Counted from the first letter of the stretch, positions 34,985 to 44,428 are shown. The stretch is DNA of 64,000 nucleotides from Clostridiales bacterium (GCA_031271295.1 JAISVZ010000047.1:57147-121146); one strand, 5' to 3'. Notes: generated by a model not told the origin, from the letters alone. Translations and numbers: made by a program.

Positions 34985-35449
34985 TTATGCCTTAAACCCT
35001 CGGGTTTCTTCCTCCGGTATATATTCTTCCAGTTCGCCGTTTTTATATGTAAGCCCGGCGAAAAGTTTCTGCGAATTTTCCATAACCGGCTGGGCGTTTT
35101 CTATTTTTAAAATTTCCCGCCAATCCGCTAACATTGTTTTTAAAAGAGACGCCGCTTCGTTTAAGGGTTCGGTTTTCTTTGAAAAGAAAGCTTTGTTAAG
35201 CAAAGCGTTTATGTGAATATACGCCTTTAAAAACTGCTTTGAAATATCATATTCAAAATTCAGCGATTTCATTAAAAGCATTAGAAAATCCTTAGCTTTG
35301 TTAACGTTTGCCTCAAATTCTTCCGTATTGCCGTTTGCGGTGTTACCAAGCGCCAACTCAACGGATTCAACAAGCAATTCAAAGTTTATTATTACAAGCC
35401 CCACGGGGGTTGCGTTCGATATTTTTGCTACGTAGTCCTCTTTTTCCAT
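34985..35449 (-). CDS. fliS: FliS-like flagellar export chaperone
   Basis: 154 aa from the ATG at 35449, behind AAAGGAGAC; a longer frame to 35500 has no site. Predicted all-helical. The pattern TPVGLVIINFELLVESVELAL, ...FLMLLMKSLNFEYDISKQFLKAYIHINALLNKA fits the FliS four-helix bundle, which binds the flagellin C-terminus and prevents early assembly. It lies 60 bp after flagellin, the standard place. It is longer than Bacillus FliS (~133 aa) and has a divergent C-terminus (YIPEEETRGF), so the assignment rests on fold pattern and context. Confidence 0.78.
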   Translation of the reverse strand: MEKEDYVAKISNATPVGLVIINFELLVESVELALGNTANGNTEEFEANVNKAKDFLMLLMKSLNFEYDISKQFLKAYIHINALLNKAFFSKKTEPLNEAASLLKTMLADWREILKIENAQPVMENSQKLFAGLTYKNGELEEYIPEEETRGFKA

Positions 35450-35509
35450 TTTGTCTCCTTTGGCCAAAAGCGTTAAGGCGCGGAAAGCCGTATGCCGCAA
35501 AACTCCGCT

Positions 35510-36478
35510 TTATAATAACTGCAATACAGACTGCGGCCTTTGGTTTGCCTGGGATATAATTGCTATCGCCGCCTGGGAGATAACGTTTTTAGACGAATAA
35601 AGCGTTGTTTCAGCCGCCATATCCGTATCCTCAATTCTGCTTCGGGCGGTATCGGTATTAAGCGCCGTTGTGTCGAGAGATGTAATTGTGTGCTCAAGCC
35701 TGTTTTGGGTTGCGCCCAAATGCGCCCTCAGTTTGGATACGTTGTTAATCGCGGTATCCACAATACCCAGCGTTATGTTGGCGGTTACGTGGGACGGCTC
35801 GGTTTCAGAGCCAACGTAAGCGGCGTTTAAATCCGCGGAATTTAAAGGGTCGCCCGGGCTAAGCGTACTTAGCGCGTCCGGAGAAATTATAAGCAGATTT
35901 TCAATACCAAGCGAAGTTGCGGTAACTTTCGGAATTGAAAAATCCAGCTCCATTGATTGGTTCGGGCCTATTTGCAGCGTTAGCTCGTTTTTAAAATTAC
36001 TTAATTCTTCGTCGATTGCATCGCCGAAGGATACGTTATTGCTGTTGGCTACATTATAAAGCTCGCCGCTTAAAATTTTTATTTTGTTAAACTCGGTTTT
36101 TTTCGCGGTATCGGTAATTTCCGATTCAAGCGCGGTTATTTCCTTTTGAATGTTAAGCCTGTCGCCGTCGGTCGTTGTGTCTGAGGAGGCTTGAACCGCA
36201 AGTTCCCTCATTCTTTGAAGCATGTTGTGAACCTCGCCCAGCGCGCCCTCGGCGGTTTGTATAAGAGAAATGCCGTCCATAGCGTTTTGGCTTGCCGTTC
36301 GAAGCCCCTGTGTTTGTACCCGCAGTTTGTTGGCGATAGCCATTCCCGCCGCGTCGTCCTTAGCGGAATTAATTTTGGTGCCTATAGATACGTTGTTCAT
36401 CGCCTTGGATACTATTTTGCCCGATTTTGCTAAGTTTGCCGTTGCCCGAAGAGCCGGGATATTATTTGCGATAATCAA
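35510..36478 (-). CDS. Flagellin
   Basis: 322 aa. Conserved N-terminal D0/D1 (KINSAKDDAAGMAIANKL, MDGISLIQTAEGALGEVHNMLQRMRELAVQA) and C-terminal D1/D0 (RSRIEDTDMAAETTLYSSKNVISQAAIAIISQANQRP). The variable middle is short, so the filament surface is small. The initiation codon is a TTG at 36478 with AAAGGAG 12 nt upstream; a start that overlaps the 49-aa ORF by 17 nt. N-terminal reading IIANNIPALRA is slightly unusual for flagellin (commonly IINxNI). Confidence 0.95.
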   Translation of the reverse strand: MIIANNIPALRATANLAKSGKIVSKAMNNVSIGTKINSAKDDAAGMAIANKLRVQTQGLRTASQNAMDGISLIQTAEGALGEVHNMLQRMRELAVQASSDTTTDGDRLNIQKEITALESEITDTAKKTEFNKIKILSGELYNVANSNNVSFGDAIDEELSNFKNELTLQIGPNQSMELDFSIPKVTATSLGIENLLIISPDALSTLSPGDPLNSADLNAAYVGSETEPSHVTANITLGIVDTAINNVSKLRAHLGATQNRLEHTITSLDTTALNTDTARSRIEDTDMAAETTLYSSKNVISQAAIAIISQANQRPQSVLQLL

Positions 36479-36611
36479 TTTTATTACTCTCCTTTCCGGA
36501 TACCGTGTGAATTTTAGTGGTTTGCTGCGCCTCGTCCCGTTTATTTAAAAACCGGACAAGGTTTGTTATAAGCTCAAGATTTTTTGCCGATACAGCGGGT
36601 TTTTTTTTCAT
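36462..36611 (-). CDS. 49-aa ORF between FliK-like and flagellin genes
   Basis: Starts with ATG at 36611 behind AAAGGAATGTC and ends inside the flagellin start region. It encodes a basic, helical peptide (KKKPAVSAKNLELITNLVRF). Position 13 bp after the large FliK-like gene and overlap with flagellin make translation, and coupling of flagellin translation, plausible. No family recognised. Confidence 0.6.
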   Translation of the reverse strand: MKKKPAVSAKNLELITNLVRFLNKRDEAQQTTKIHTVSGKESNKIDYRK

Positions 36612-36624
36612 ACTGACATTCCTT

Positions 36625-39600
36625 TCAAACCGCGAATTCGAACGCCGAGAGCATATTCGCTTCGCCCTTGGCAAACGGCAGTACCTTTTCGGTTTCGTTT
36701 TCGAAAATGTTTACCTCGCCCCGCGTTTCAAATGTAACTTTATTAAGTTTAAACCCGGCGGCTTCTACAAATTCCGTAAGCTCGCCTTTAGCCTCGGATA
36801 AGAGCCTCAGTGATACGTTGTTATTTGCCGTTACTTTTAAATCGGCAGTATTGCCGGAAACATTAATAAAAATTGAAACTTCCCCAAGCTTTGACGTATC
36901 CAGCGACATGTACATTTTAATATTTTCCGCGTTTTCCGATGCCTCGTTTACAACGTACATATTTACGCTTCCTATTTTATCGTGCAGTTTAACCGGAATT
37001 TGATAATAATTATTATCCTCCCTTTGCTGAATAAGGTTTTGCAAACGCACCGCGTTTCTTAATGTGTCGATTCTTTGGGCTGCGCCGCGGGGCAGGGGCA
37101 GTTCCCCTTCGGTATAGAAGTTATTAAGCGCTTCTTCTAAGGCGGGGAGAGCCTGAGCTAAAGTATTTTCCGTTATGCCGTCGGCTAAATCCGTTATCGC
37201 TTCAAAGGTTTCGGTGTTTTCTTCCCGCGTTTCGTTTAAGTTTTCCGAAATAAAGCGCGGTTTTGAAAGAAGGTTATTTGCCGCGTTAATGTTTGCGGCT
37301 GTTAAAGGAATACCGGCACTTTCAAGCCACATAATCACCTGCGGGGGAACTTCTTTTAAATCGTTTATAATTTGGGCATACCGCGCGTTAATGAAGTTTG
37401 TGTCAGCATTGCCATTTTCCGAAAGCAGTTTCGCCAACTCGTCAAGCGGCATGTTCATATACTGCGGGTTTTGCTCAATTAATTCCCCAAGAGTTTTATA
37501 ATTTGCCTTTAACGCAATTTCATCCGCCAAAAGCCTGGCGCGTTCGTTGCTTAAAAGGGTTTTATTCGTATCTTGCGATTCAAGCGTTTCAAGCGCTTGT
37601 TTGGCAAGAGCTAAATTATTTTGGGTTGGCCCCATATTGTTTTCATTCAGTGCTTCGCTTACGGCGTTTTCCGTATTTCTTCCCGCGCTTCGCACTTTTG
37701 TATTGGTATTTTCGCCGATACGCGTATCAATGTCGGTTCTTCGACCCTTTGTTCTTTGGAAGTATTTCGCGTCGTTAAACAGGCTTGCCAGCGTAATGTC
37801 GGAATCCTTTTTAATTGAAACCCCAAGCGACGCCGCGCCGTCTTTTTGTATTTGCGAAAGCATTCTGTAAACCGAAACCATCGCCTCGCGGGTAATATCG
37901 CTTAGTACGCCGGAATTATCCATTTCCATAATGTAATTTGCTATTTTGTCCTTAACGCCAACGCCGTACATGCCGTCAAACCCTTCAATGTATTCCAGCA
38001 GTTCGTCTATATGCATGTTTACCGGGTTTTTGTTGTTCTTTATCATATCAACCGCGATGTACGGGTGCAGCCTGTCGTACACCGCTTCTATTTTGGTATC
38101 AATATTTTTTACCTTTAATATGTTTTCCTCGGTAACGTCCAATCCGCTTTTCGAAAGTATGGACGCCGCGCGTATGTTCTCTTCGGTTGGCGTAATTTCA
38201 AGGCTTGTTAAAAGCTGTTCAAACTGAGTTTCAACCTTTGAAAAACTGTCCCCGAATTTGGGCATTATTTGTGTTTCGGATTTTTCGTAACCTTCCGCCG
38301 CCTTAGCGGATTCGAAAACGCCGTTTATGCTAAAGGGCACGCGCCTTTGAATAATATCGCCGAAAACACCGGTTGCGGGCGGTTTAATATCGCGCACCTT
38401 ATCGAATAAATCCGTTATTTCGCCCATGTTATCCGGCGAAGCTTTTACCCCCATAACGCGGAAGTTCTTCTCGTATTCCTGCCGTTCCAATTCGCGCAGA
38501 GTTTCAAGAGCCTCGCTTATCGGCATTATATTTATGTTTATACTTTTGTTAGCCAAACGAAGCGCCGCTTCGGATGTTAGTTTGTGCTGAATTTCGATAA
38601 GCCGCCTTTTCGCGGATATCGCCTCGTCGGATACTGTGTTCGGCAAAACGCCAAGGGGGTTTATCGCGGTAAGGCTTCTAAGCGTAAGCTCGCCCTTCGA
38701 GCGCAGCGCCAACTCCACAACATTAACCGTAACCTTTGGCAGAGCTTTTATAGTATTGTTGTACTCGCCTACTAAGGATGCGAACGCCTCTTTTTGCTGT
38801 GCGGAAAACATTTCTATATCGGAGGCGCGTTTGCCGTTTTTAATGTTTTCGCACGCCATATTCAGAATTTTTTCTATGCCGTAATCGCTTATGCCGCGCA
38901 AAAACGACGCCTTGTTAAAATTCTCCGCGTCAAGCGGAATGTCGCTGGCTACCAAAAGCTTGGATAAGCGCATGTTTTCCGCGTTTTCGCCAAACCCTTC
39001 CCGGCGCAGAAATTTGGAAATTTCCGCGTCCAAACCTTCAACCTCGGTTTTTGTTTTGCCAACCTGCGCCAAAATGGAATACTTAGCCTTATAGATATTT
39101 TCCAGCGTCAGTTTAGAACCCGTTCGCAAAAGGGAAATAATAGCCTCGTCGTTAAAACGTTTAACCTCTTCCCATTTTGACGCAACAGCTTCAAGTTTTG
39201 CGGTGTTTTGCGGGTTTTCGGCAATGCCGTGAAGTTTGAAGAGGTTTTCGTAGGAAACGGATTCGGCGTATTCGGTATCCGGCGTATCGCTTGCGGCGTT
39301 TGTTTTGTACGGCGTATCATCTGCGGTATCGTTCGCTTCGCTTGCTTTGTGCTTCGTATCGCTTGCGCTATTTGCACCCGTGTCGTTTTGGGAATGCGCC
39401 TTTTTCCGCGCGGGCGGTTTGCTTTGCTTTGCGCCGCCGCCGATGCCGTCGGTTTCGCGTATTTGCGCCTCGGTTTCGCGCATAGCGGTATTTAGCATAT
39501 CAATAGTTATTTTTTCAATAGAAAGACCGGCGGCAATAAGTTCGTTTATTGCCTCGCGGGTTGCGTTGCCGGATAAATTGTCCACTTTTCTGCGAATTTT

Positions 39601-40140
39601 AGATACCGCGTCTGCGGCTTTTTTTTGATTTTGGGCGGCTTCGTCCTCGGCGGTTTTAAAATCGTCCTGGTACATGCCCTGCTGTTTGAACAGTTCCTTC
39701 ATTTCGTCCGCAGAGCGTGTCTTAACATTCTGTTTTTGAATGTTTGCGGATAACTGCTTAAACGTGAATGAATTTTTGTCCGCCTTTATAACCTCGAAGG
39801 AAATTTCGTCGCCAACGTTTACCTGCCCGCGCAGGGTTTTAACGTCCGCTTCAAATGAGAAATTTTCATCAACATAAAGCGTTGCTTTTGGAGAATTGAG
39901 GCCAACGACCGTAGCTTTTATAATATCGCCAAACTTGGCGGAAAAGGCGCTGTCCTTGCCGTTTTGCCTTTCGAAAATGATGTTTTTGTTGGTTGAATTT
40001 ACTTTTATCGGGTTCAAAATTATAGCCCCCTGTTCAGTTTTCTTAGATGCGCTTAAATTAGTTTCGGCTTTTTCGGTAAAAAAGTTAAGAAAACTGTATT
40101 GGTAATTCGCCGGAAACCCGCAAACCCCAAATAGGCGCAT
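36625..40140 (-). CDS. Large FliK/DUF6240-like flagellar protein
   Basis: 1171 aa, soluble, no signal peptide, very rich in Ala/Asn/Glu/Lys with long helical stretches. Residues ~40-130 contain a conserved-looking segment (FGDIIKATVVGLNSPKATLYVDENFSF); ~240-300 is low-complexity Ser/Asp/Thr/Ala; the C-terminal ~130 residues (YYQIPVKLHDKIGSVNMYVV, TSKLGEVSIFINVSG, LKVTANNN) resemble the hook-length control C-domain. Proteins of this kind are annotated DUF6240 in Lachnospiraceae-type genomes and sit beside flagellin. Hook-length or filament assembly control is inferred. The start at 40140 has no strong ribosome binding site, so the true start may differ. Confidence 0.75.
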   Translation of the reverse strand: MRLFGVCGFPANYQYSFLNFFTEKAETNLSASKKTEQGAIILNPIKVNSTNKNIIFERQNGKDSAFSAKFGDIIKATVVGLNSPKATLYVDENFSFEADVKTLRGQVNVGDEISFEVIKADKNSFTFKQLSANIQKQNVKTRSADEMKELFKQQGMYQDDFKTAEDEAAQNQKKAADAVSKIRRKVDNLSGNATREAINELIAAGLSIEKITIDMLNTAMRETEAQIRETDGIGGGAKQSKPPARKKAHSQNDTGANSASDTKHKASEANDTADDTPYKTNAASDTPDTEYAESVSYENLFKLHGIAENPQNTAKLEAVASKWEEVKRFNDEAIISLLRTGSKLTLENIYKAKYSILAQVGKTKTEVEGLDAEISKFLRREGFGENAENMRLSKLLVASDIPLDAENFNKASFLRGISDYGIEKILNMACENIKNGKRASDIEMFSAQQKEAFASLVGEYNNTIKALPKVTVNVVELALRSKGELTLRSLTAINPLGVLPNTVSDEAISAKRRLIEIQHKLTSEAALRLANKSININIMPISEALETLRELERQEYEKNFRVMGVKASPDNMGEITDLFDKVRDIKPPATGVFGDIIQRRVPFSINGVFESAKAAEGYEKSETQIMPKFGDSFSKVETQFEQLLTSLEITPTEENIRAASILSKSGLDVTEENILKVKNIDTKIEAVYDRLHPYIAVDMIKNNKNPVNMHIDELLEYIEGFDGMYGVGVKDKIANYIMEMDNSGVLSDITREAMVSVYRMLSQIQKDGAASLGVSIKKDSDITLASLFNDAKYFQRTKGRRTDIDTRIGENTNTKVRSAGRNTENAVSEALNENNMGPTQNNLALAKQALETLESQDTNKTLLSNERARLLADEIALKANYKTLGELIEQNPQYMNMPLDELAKLLSENGNADTNFINARYAQIINDLKEVPPQVIMWLESAGIPLTAANINAANNLLSKPRFISENLNETREENTETFEAITDLADGITENTLAQALPALEEALNNFYTEGELPLPRGAAQRIDTLRNAVRLQNLIQQREDNNYYQIPVKLHDKIGSVNMYVVNEASENAENIKMYMSLDTSKLGEVSIFINVSGNTADLKVTANNNVSLRLLSEAKGELTEFVEAAGFKLNKVTFETRGEVNIFENETEKVLPFAKGEANMLSAFEFAV

Positions 40141-40209
40141 TTAAAAATTATTGGTTGCATCACCTGCGCAATTGTTTCACCTTATTATTCAAAGGCATCG
40201 CAATACCTC

Positions 40210-40234
40210 AGATCGAAAATACCGATAATTTTTA
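40210..40234 (-). promoter_or_regulatory. Possible sigma-28 (SigD) promoter of the flagellar unit
   Basis: On the minus strand: TAAA (40234-40231), 15 bp, then CGATCT (40215-40210), similar to the motility sigma factor pattern TAAA-N15-CCGATAT. It lies 70 bp before the start at 40140. Weak match to the -10 part. Confidence 0.35.
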
Positions 40235-40312
40235 GCTGCGCCCGGGAATTCCTTTTTTCTTGATAGATATCATGCGATGAATTACACTTAATAGAAAAGG
40301 GGTGCGGCGGAT

Positions 40313-42433
40313 TTGCCGGACATGGCGGTGGTTTATCCGCAAACCGCGGTTACGCTTGCCGAAAAGGACGTACTCGCGAACTTAAACGAATACTTTACCG
40401 GGGACGATTTAAGCCCTTTTGTGCCGCAGTTTATTGAAGAGGGGCGTTTGGGCGGCGAAAACCTGTATATTTTGCCGGTTGCGAAATCTTCCGAGGTTTT
40501 GTATTTAAACCGCACTCTGTTCAACCGTTTTTCCGAGGAAACCGGAGTTGCGGAGGAAAGTTTGGCAACTTTTGAGGGAATAGCCGAAGCTGCGGAAATT
40601 TACTACAAGTGGTCCGGCGGGAAGGCGTTTTTCTACCCGGAGGGGCTGTTTAACCAAGCGCTTATAGGGTTTAAGCAATTGGGCGGCGATAAGGTTGTAT
40701 TTCAGCGCGGCGGCGGCGTTTGCGTTACAAAATCGAACACGGCGAGAGAGTACGCGTCGTGTTTATTCCTAAAATGGATTACCGAACCCGAAAGGAACCT
40801 GAATTTTTGTGTTGGAATAGGATACATGCCGGTTAAAAAAACCGCTTTCGACGCGATTCTTGCTGGGGATTACCCGGAAATAGCAAATCCCGTTGCGGAA
40901 AAGGCGCTCCTTACCGCCGCCGAAATGCGTAAAAGATATCAGTTTTTTGTAGCTATTATGTTTTTGCTTGTATCCTTCGGCGAAATTTCGCTTGGCGGCG
41001 CAAGAACAGCGCATTTATTTTCGGATGAACTTGAAAACCTTTCCGAAGATATTACCGTGCAGTTCGGTAACGCCTCCGTTCAGGCCGTTAGGTTTTCCGA
41101 AAAGCTGACGGAGAAGTATACGGCGTTTATGAAGGAAAAAGGGCTTTCAAACGAAAAGCTTTCCAATCACCCTGAAATTATTAACGAGCTTTGCGGGGAG
41201 TTTCTGCCTATTCTAACATCATCGCTCGATTCTACGGATTGCAGCGGTGCTTTTATAACGCTTAACGCCACAATAAACCCGAATATTGCGAACGCCGAAA
41301 ACTCAAAAGCGGGGCTTTTAATCCGCAACGTGGAGCCGAATATAAGAGGTATGGGAACCGATAGGCGCTATCTTTTGCGCGGGGATTCGTCCCTTGCGGG
41401 TAACGGCCGGCTTAACTTGCAGTCGCGCTGGAGCTTGGAATTTGATGTGGAGGGTCAGCCTTTTTGGAGCGAACCGCAGTTGGCGGCGAACGCCAACCCG
41501 AATTTGGCGCTTTCCCGCCTTGTTTACTGGTGCCCAAAAAGCCCGCTTTCGGAAACTAACGGCGCTTGTATGGTTTGCTGCGTACCGGTTCTTGGCGAAA
41601 CGGGCGGTGTTATTGGAGTATGCGGCTTTGAAATAAACCAGATGAATTTTTCTCTGCGCTATATAACAAATATTGATGGGTTTCACCGGTCGGTATTTAT
41701 GTTCTCGTTAAAACCGGATAACGGAATTCACCTTGGCAACGCTCTTTTTTCCGGAAATGTAGCCGTATACGATATGCTTGCCAAAGACGCTCTTATGCGC
41801 ACGGTAAGCGGAAGCGGCGACGGCTTTACGTTATACCGCGCCGATGACGGCACTTCTTTTATAGGGATGCCCAAAGAAATAAACCTGTACGCAAGTGATT
41901 CTCCCTTTGCCGAAAACGTATATTCCGCGGCGGTTTTAGCGCCTTTGAAGGATTACGCCGCGCGGCGAAACGCCTTGCGTATGCGCTTGGCGCTGATCTT
42001 TTTCGGCGTTACGGCGCTTGGCGTATTAACATCCGTTGTAATATCAAGGATTTATCTTAACCCGCTTATCCCGTCGCTTAAGGCGATACGTTCCGGCAAC
42101 CTGCAAAACCTCAAAACAAATATCGCGGAGATTGATACGCTTATTGAGCAGATACGGAAGCTTCGCGCAAATAACCTGCCGCTTCCAAGCGATTTTGTCG
42201 GCGGCATTATGGCGCGTATAGAAGCTCTGGACTATATGCAGGCAAGAATTTTCCGCAGTTACGTTAAGGGTAAAAGCGACAGGGAAATTTTATCTGAATT
42301 TTTCATTACCAAACACGCGCTTGACGCGCAAAAAGAACGCATTTATCAGAAATTGGGCATACCCGGCAGAGCTTCGCTTACAATCTATATTGAACTTTTG
42401 AAAACATGCAGTATAGCGGATAAGTTCGAATAA
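40313..42433 (+). CDS. Membrane regulator: solute-binding-like domain, sensor region and LuxR-type HTH (5' truncated)
   Basis: 706 aa from a TTG behind AAAAGGGG. Residues 1-~200 match the middle and end of an ABC solute-binding protein (LPDMAVVYPQTA, TKSNTAREYASCLFLKWITEP, GYMPVKKTAFD). The signal peptide and the first lobe are missing, and about 150 residues seem lost inside, at the VVFQRGGG junction. TM helices lie near 210-227 and 555-580, enclosing a ~330-residue sensor region. The C-terminal 642-706 is a LuxR-like helix-turn-helix (KGKSDREILSEFFITKHALDAQKERIYQKLGIPGR). Without a signal peptide the SBP piece would be inside the cell. Either a decayed gene or a novel fusion. Confidence 0.6.
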   Translation: MPDMAVVYPQTAVTLAEKDVLANLNEYFTGDDLSPFVPQFIEEGRLGGENLYILPVAKSSEVLYLNRTLFNRFSEETGVAEESLATFEGIAEAAEIYYKWSGGKAFFYPEGLFNQALIGFKQLGGDKVVFQRGGGVCVTKSNTAREYASCLFLKWITEPERNLNFCVGIGYMPVKKTAFDAILAGDYPEIANPVAEKALLTAAEMRKRYQFFVAIMFLLVSFGEISLGGARTAHLFSDELENLSEDITVQFGNASVQAVRFSEKLTEKYTAFMKEKGLSNEKLSNHPEIINELCGEFLPILTSSLDSTDCSGAFITLNATINPNIANAENSKAGLLIRNVEPNIRGMGTDRRYLLRGDSSLAGNGRLNLQSRWSLEFDVEGQPFWSEPQLAANANPNLALSRLVYWCPKSPLSETNGACMVCCVPVLGETGGVIGVCGFEINQMNFSLRYITNIDGFHRSVFMFSLKPDNGIHLGNALFSGNVAVYDMLAKDALMRTVSGSGDGFTLYRADDGTSFIGMPKEINLYASDSPFAENVYSAAVLAPLKDYAARRNALRMRLALIFFGVTALGVLTSVVISRIYLNPLIPSLKAIRSGNLQNLKTNIAEIDTLIEQIRKLRANNLPLPSDFVGGIMARIEALDYMQARIFRSYVKGKSDREILSEFFITKHALDAQKERIYQKLGIPGRASLTIYIELLKTCSIADKFE

Positions 42434-42444
42434 TTATTTTATAT

Positions 42445-44127
42445 TTGGGAGTGATCCGCCTGAAAAATACAGCGGAAAAACGCGTAAAATACATAAGAAA
42501 CTTTGCGGCGGCTGCGCTTTTGCTTTTGGCGGTTTTTGCGCTGTGCGCTTGCGCCGGTAAAACAGCGCGCGGCGGAAATGTTGTTGTATGCGCCAAAGAC
42601 GATTATTCAAATTATTCTAAGGCGGCGGAACAAATGCTTAACGGTTACCGCGCTGCGCACGCCAACGGAAGCGTTTTCCGGTACTTAAAGGAGGGGGCGG
42701 CCTGCGAAGTTTTTGCCGCGCAGGCGGATTCGGCGCTTAAAACCGGGCTTGCTATGTATTGGTATCCTCAGTATTTGGCGACGGTTGTTATCGCGGTTGA
42801 CCGGGATTTAACGGATGCGCGGATATCCGGCTGGGGCGATTTAAAAAATTTAAGCGAAGAAGTGGGGTATATAGCCGAGCCTCATTTTTATAACGAAATG
42901 CTGTTATCGGCGATATCATACGGCCTTGAAGGCGAAAATTTTACTTTTAGCGAAGCGGCGGCTTTGCTTGGAAATATTAACGCGCAAAACCGTTTGGTAA
43001 TGAATTCCGCCGAGCCGCCTGTTTTAATTTGTTTCGATTATAACGCGGCGGCACTTATTAAAAACGGACGGAATTTGGAAATTGTGGTTCCGCGCGAGGG
43101 TACGTATTCCTTTGAAAAGGGTTTAATGTCTGAAACACCGCTAAGTTTTGCAATTTCTGCGGACGAACTTCTTGTTTCATCGGGCTTGCGCCTTGTAAAC
43201 GGCGGCATGGGCGCTCCTTCGCTTTACCCGGAACCTTCCGCTTATAAAAACGCGCAAACCGTAACGGATTACCGGCATATTAATGCGGCAAGCTTAAACG
43301 CCGTGCGGGTTTTGCGGCGGGATATTTTGCGCACCCGTATGTATTCGTCTTCGGACGGGCGCGAACATCAGTATTGGGTTTTATTTTATATCGTAATTGC
43401 GGTTATTTGGAGCGTATCAGTTATCCGCCGGGCGGTGCAAAAAAATGTGCGCCGTGCCGCGCTTTTTACGCATTCGCGGCTTGGGCTTGTAATTGCGGAT
43501 TCTTCGGGCACGGCGTGGCGCTTGTCTGCAAACGCGGCAAAGTTTAACGCGGATGTGGCTAAAAGCGCCGTCAAAGCCTGCCCGGCGCCGGTTATGCCCG
43601 ATGAAAACACTCTTATTTTCGCACTGCCTATTACCGGGGGATACGCGCTTTGGCGCGAGGATATAACGCGGCTTAACAGGCTGCACGCGCAAATGAAAGA
43701 ATCCGTTGCCAAACTGAAAGCCGCCAATATTCTTTTGGCGGAGGAAGAAAAACTTAAACGCGCCCTTCAGGACGAAAACGAAAAAACGCGGCTTATGACA
43801 CAGCTTGAAGCGGAAATTGCCGGGCATGTTATAAGGCTTAACACAATGGCCGAACAGCTTGAAAACGTAAACGACCGCCCAAAGGCAACCGCGCGGTTAA
43901 CTTTGCTGCTTTGCTATATCAAAAGGCGTTTAAACGTAACGCTTGTAGGCTTATGGGATATGGACGGCGAGGAATATTATGTTTACGACGTTTACAGCGG
44001 CGGCTTGGGTAAAACCAGCTATTGCGTGGGCTATACCGGAGTATGGGAAAACGCTGCGATATACGAAATTCCTTTCGAAATTCCCGAAGAAGTTTCAAAA
44101 ATTACGAGATACGAACTGCAAGAGTGA
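42445..44127 (+). CDS. Lipoprotein solute-binding-like sensor with TM and truncated kinase-like C-terminus
   Basis: 560 aa. Signal peptide ending with ALCAC lipobox. Residues ~30-300 resemble a solute-binding fold. TM near 310-327. A cytoplasmic part follows, with a small domain, a coiled coil (~405-450, KLKAANILLAEEEKLKRALQDENEKTRLM) and a DHp-like helix (EAEIAGHVIRLNTMAEQL) with a His in the phospho-acceptor-like position. No ATPase domain follows; the protein ends at TRYELQE, so it looks cut short compared with clostridial LytS-like kinases of this design. Start chosen at TTG 42445; GGGAG before CTG 42460 is an alternative. It is 12 bp after the HTH gene and likely works with it. Confidence 0.6.
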   Translation: MGVIRLKNTAEKRVKYIRNFAAAALLLLAVFALCACAGKTARGGNVVVCAKDDYSNYSKAAEQMLNGYRAAHANGSVFRYLKEGAACEVFAAQADSALKTGLAMYWYPQYLATVVIAVDRDLTDARISGWGDLKNLSEEVGYIAEPHFYNEMLLSAISYGLEGENFTFSEAAALLGNINAQNRLVMNSAEPPVLICFDYNAAALIKNGRNLEIVVPREGTYSFEKGLMSETPLSFAISADELLVSSGLRLVNGGMGAPSLYPEPSAYKNAQTVTDYRHINAASLNAVRVLRRDILRTRMYSSSDGREHQYWVLFYIVIAVIWSVSVIRRAVQKNVRRAALFTHSRLGLVIADSSGTAWRLSANAAKFNADVAKSAVKACPAPVMPDENTLIFALPITGGYALWREDITRLNRLHAQMKESVAKLKAANILLAEEEKLKRALQDENEKTRLMTQLEAEIAGHVIRLNTMAEQLENVNDRPKATARLTLLLCYIKRRLNVTLVGLWDMDGEEYYVYDVYSGGLGKTSYCVGYTGVWENAAIYEIPFEIPEEVSKITRYELQE

Positions 44128-44177
44128 ACTGAGTGAACTGCACCAACTAAAACTAAGATTATGTAGTTTTTGCGCTC

Positions 44178-44206
44178 TTTACTTCATGCGCCGTATGTGC
44201 TATACT
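44178..44206 (+). promoter_or_regulatory. Promoter of the SCIFF operon
   Basis: TTTACT at 44178-44183, 17 bp, TATACT at 44201-44206, 25 bp before the ribosome binding site AAGGAGGG of the precursor gene. Confidence 0.65.
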
Positions 44207-44230
44207 TTCCTCACCGCAAGGAGGGATATT

Positions 44231-44371
44231 ATGAAGCATATAAAAACTTTAAACGCCAAGCGTTTGCAAAACACCGTCGTTAAAGGCGGCTGCGGGGAAT
44301 GCAAAACATCTTGCCAATCCGCGTGCAAAACGTCGTGTACCGTCGCAAACCAAACCTGCGAAAACAAATAA
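44231..44371 (+). CDS. scfA: SCIFF precursor peptide (six cysteines in forty-five)
   Basis: 46 aa, within the normal SCIFF length. AAGGAGGG before the ATG. The leader KHIKTLNAKRLQNTVVKGG is followed by a core with Cys at 21, 24, 28, 32, 36 and 43. SCIFF peptides are near-universal in Clostridia; the maturase forms thioether links from Cys to nearby residues such as Thr (established for related Clostridium enzymes). The core CGECKTSCQSACKTSC has the usual Cys-Thr/Ser spacing. The final function of mature SCIFF is not known. The adjacent radical SAM gene is the maturase. Confidence 0.96.
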   Translation: MKHIKTLNAKRLQNTVVKGGCGECKTSCQSACKTSCTVANQTCENK

Positions 44372-44373
44372 CG

Positions 44374-44398
44374 GGGACTTGTTAGTCCCTTTTGTTTT
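44374..44398 (+). terminator. Attenuating terminator between scfA and scfB
   Basis: Stem GGGACT/AGTCCC with a TGTT loop followed by TTTTGTTTT. It starts 2 bp after the scfA stop. Partial termination here would give much more precursor than maturase mRNA. Confidence 0.75.
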
Positions 44399-44428
44399 GC
44401 GCCAAATATAAATTTTAGGAGATTAATT

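Noticed and set aside
37175..40105. Many plus-strand frames over the FliK-like gene
   Set aside because: Caused by codon bias of the long minus-strand gene; no start signals.
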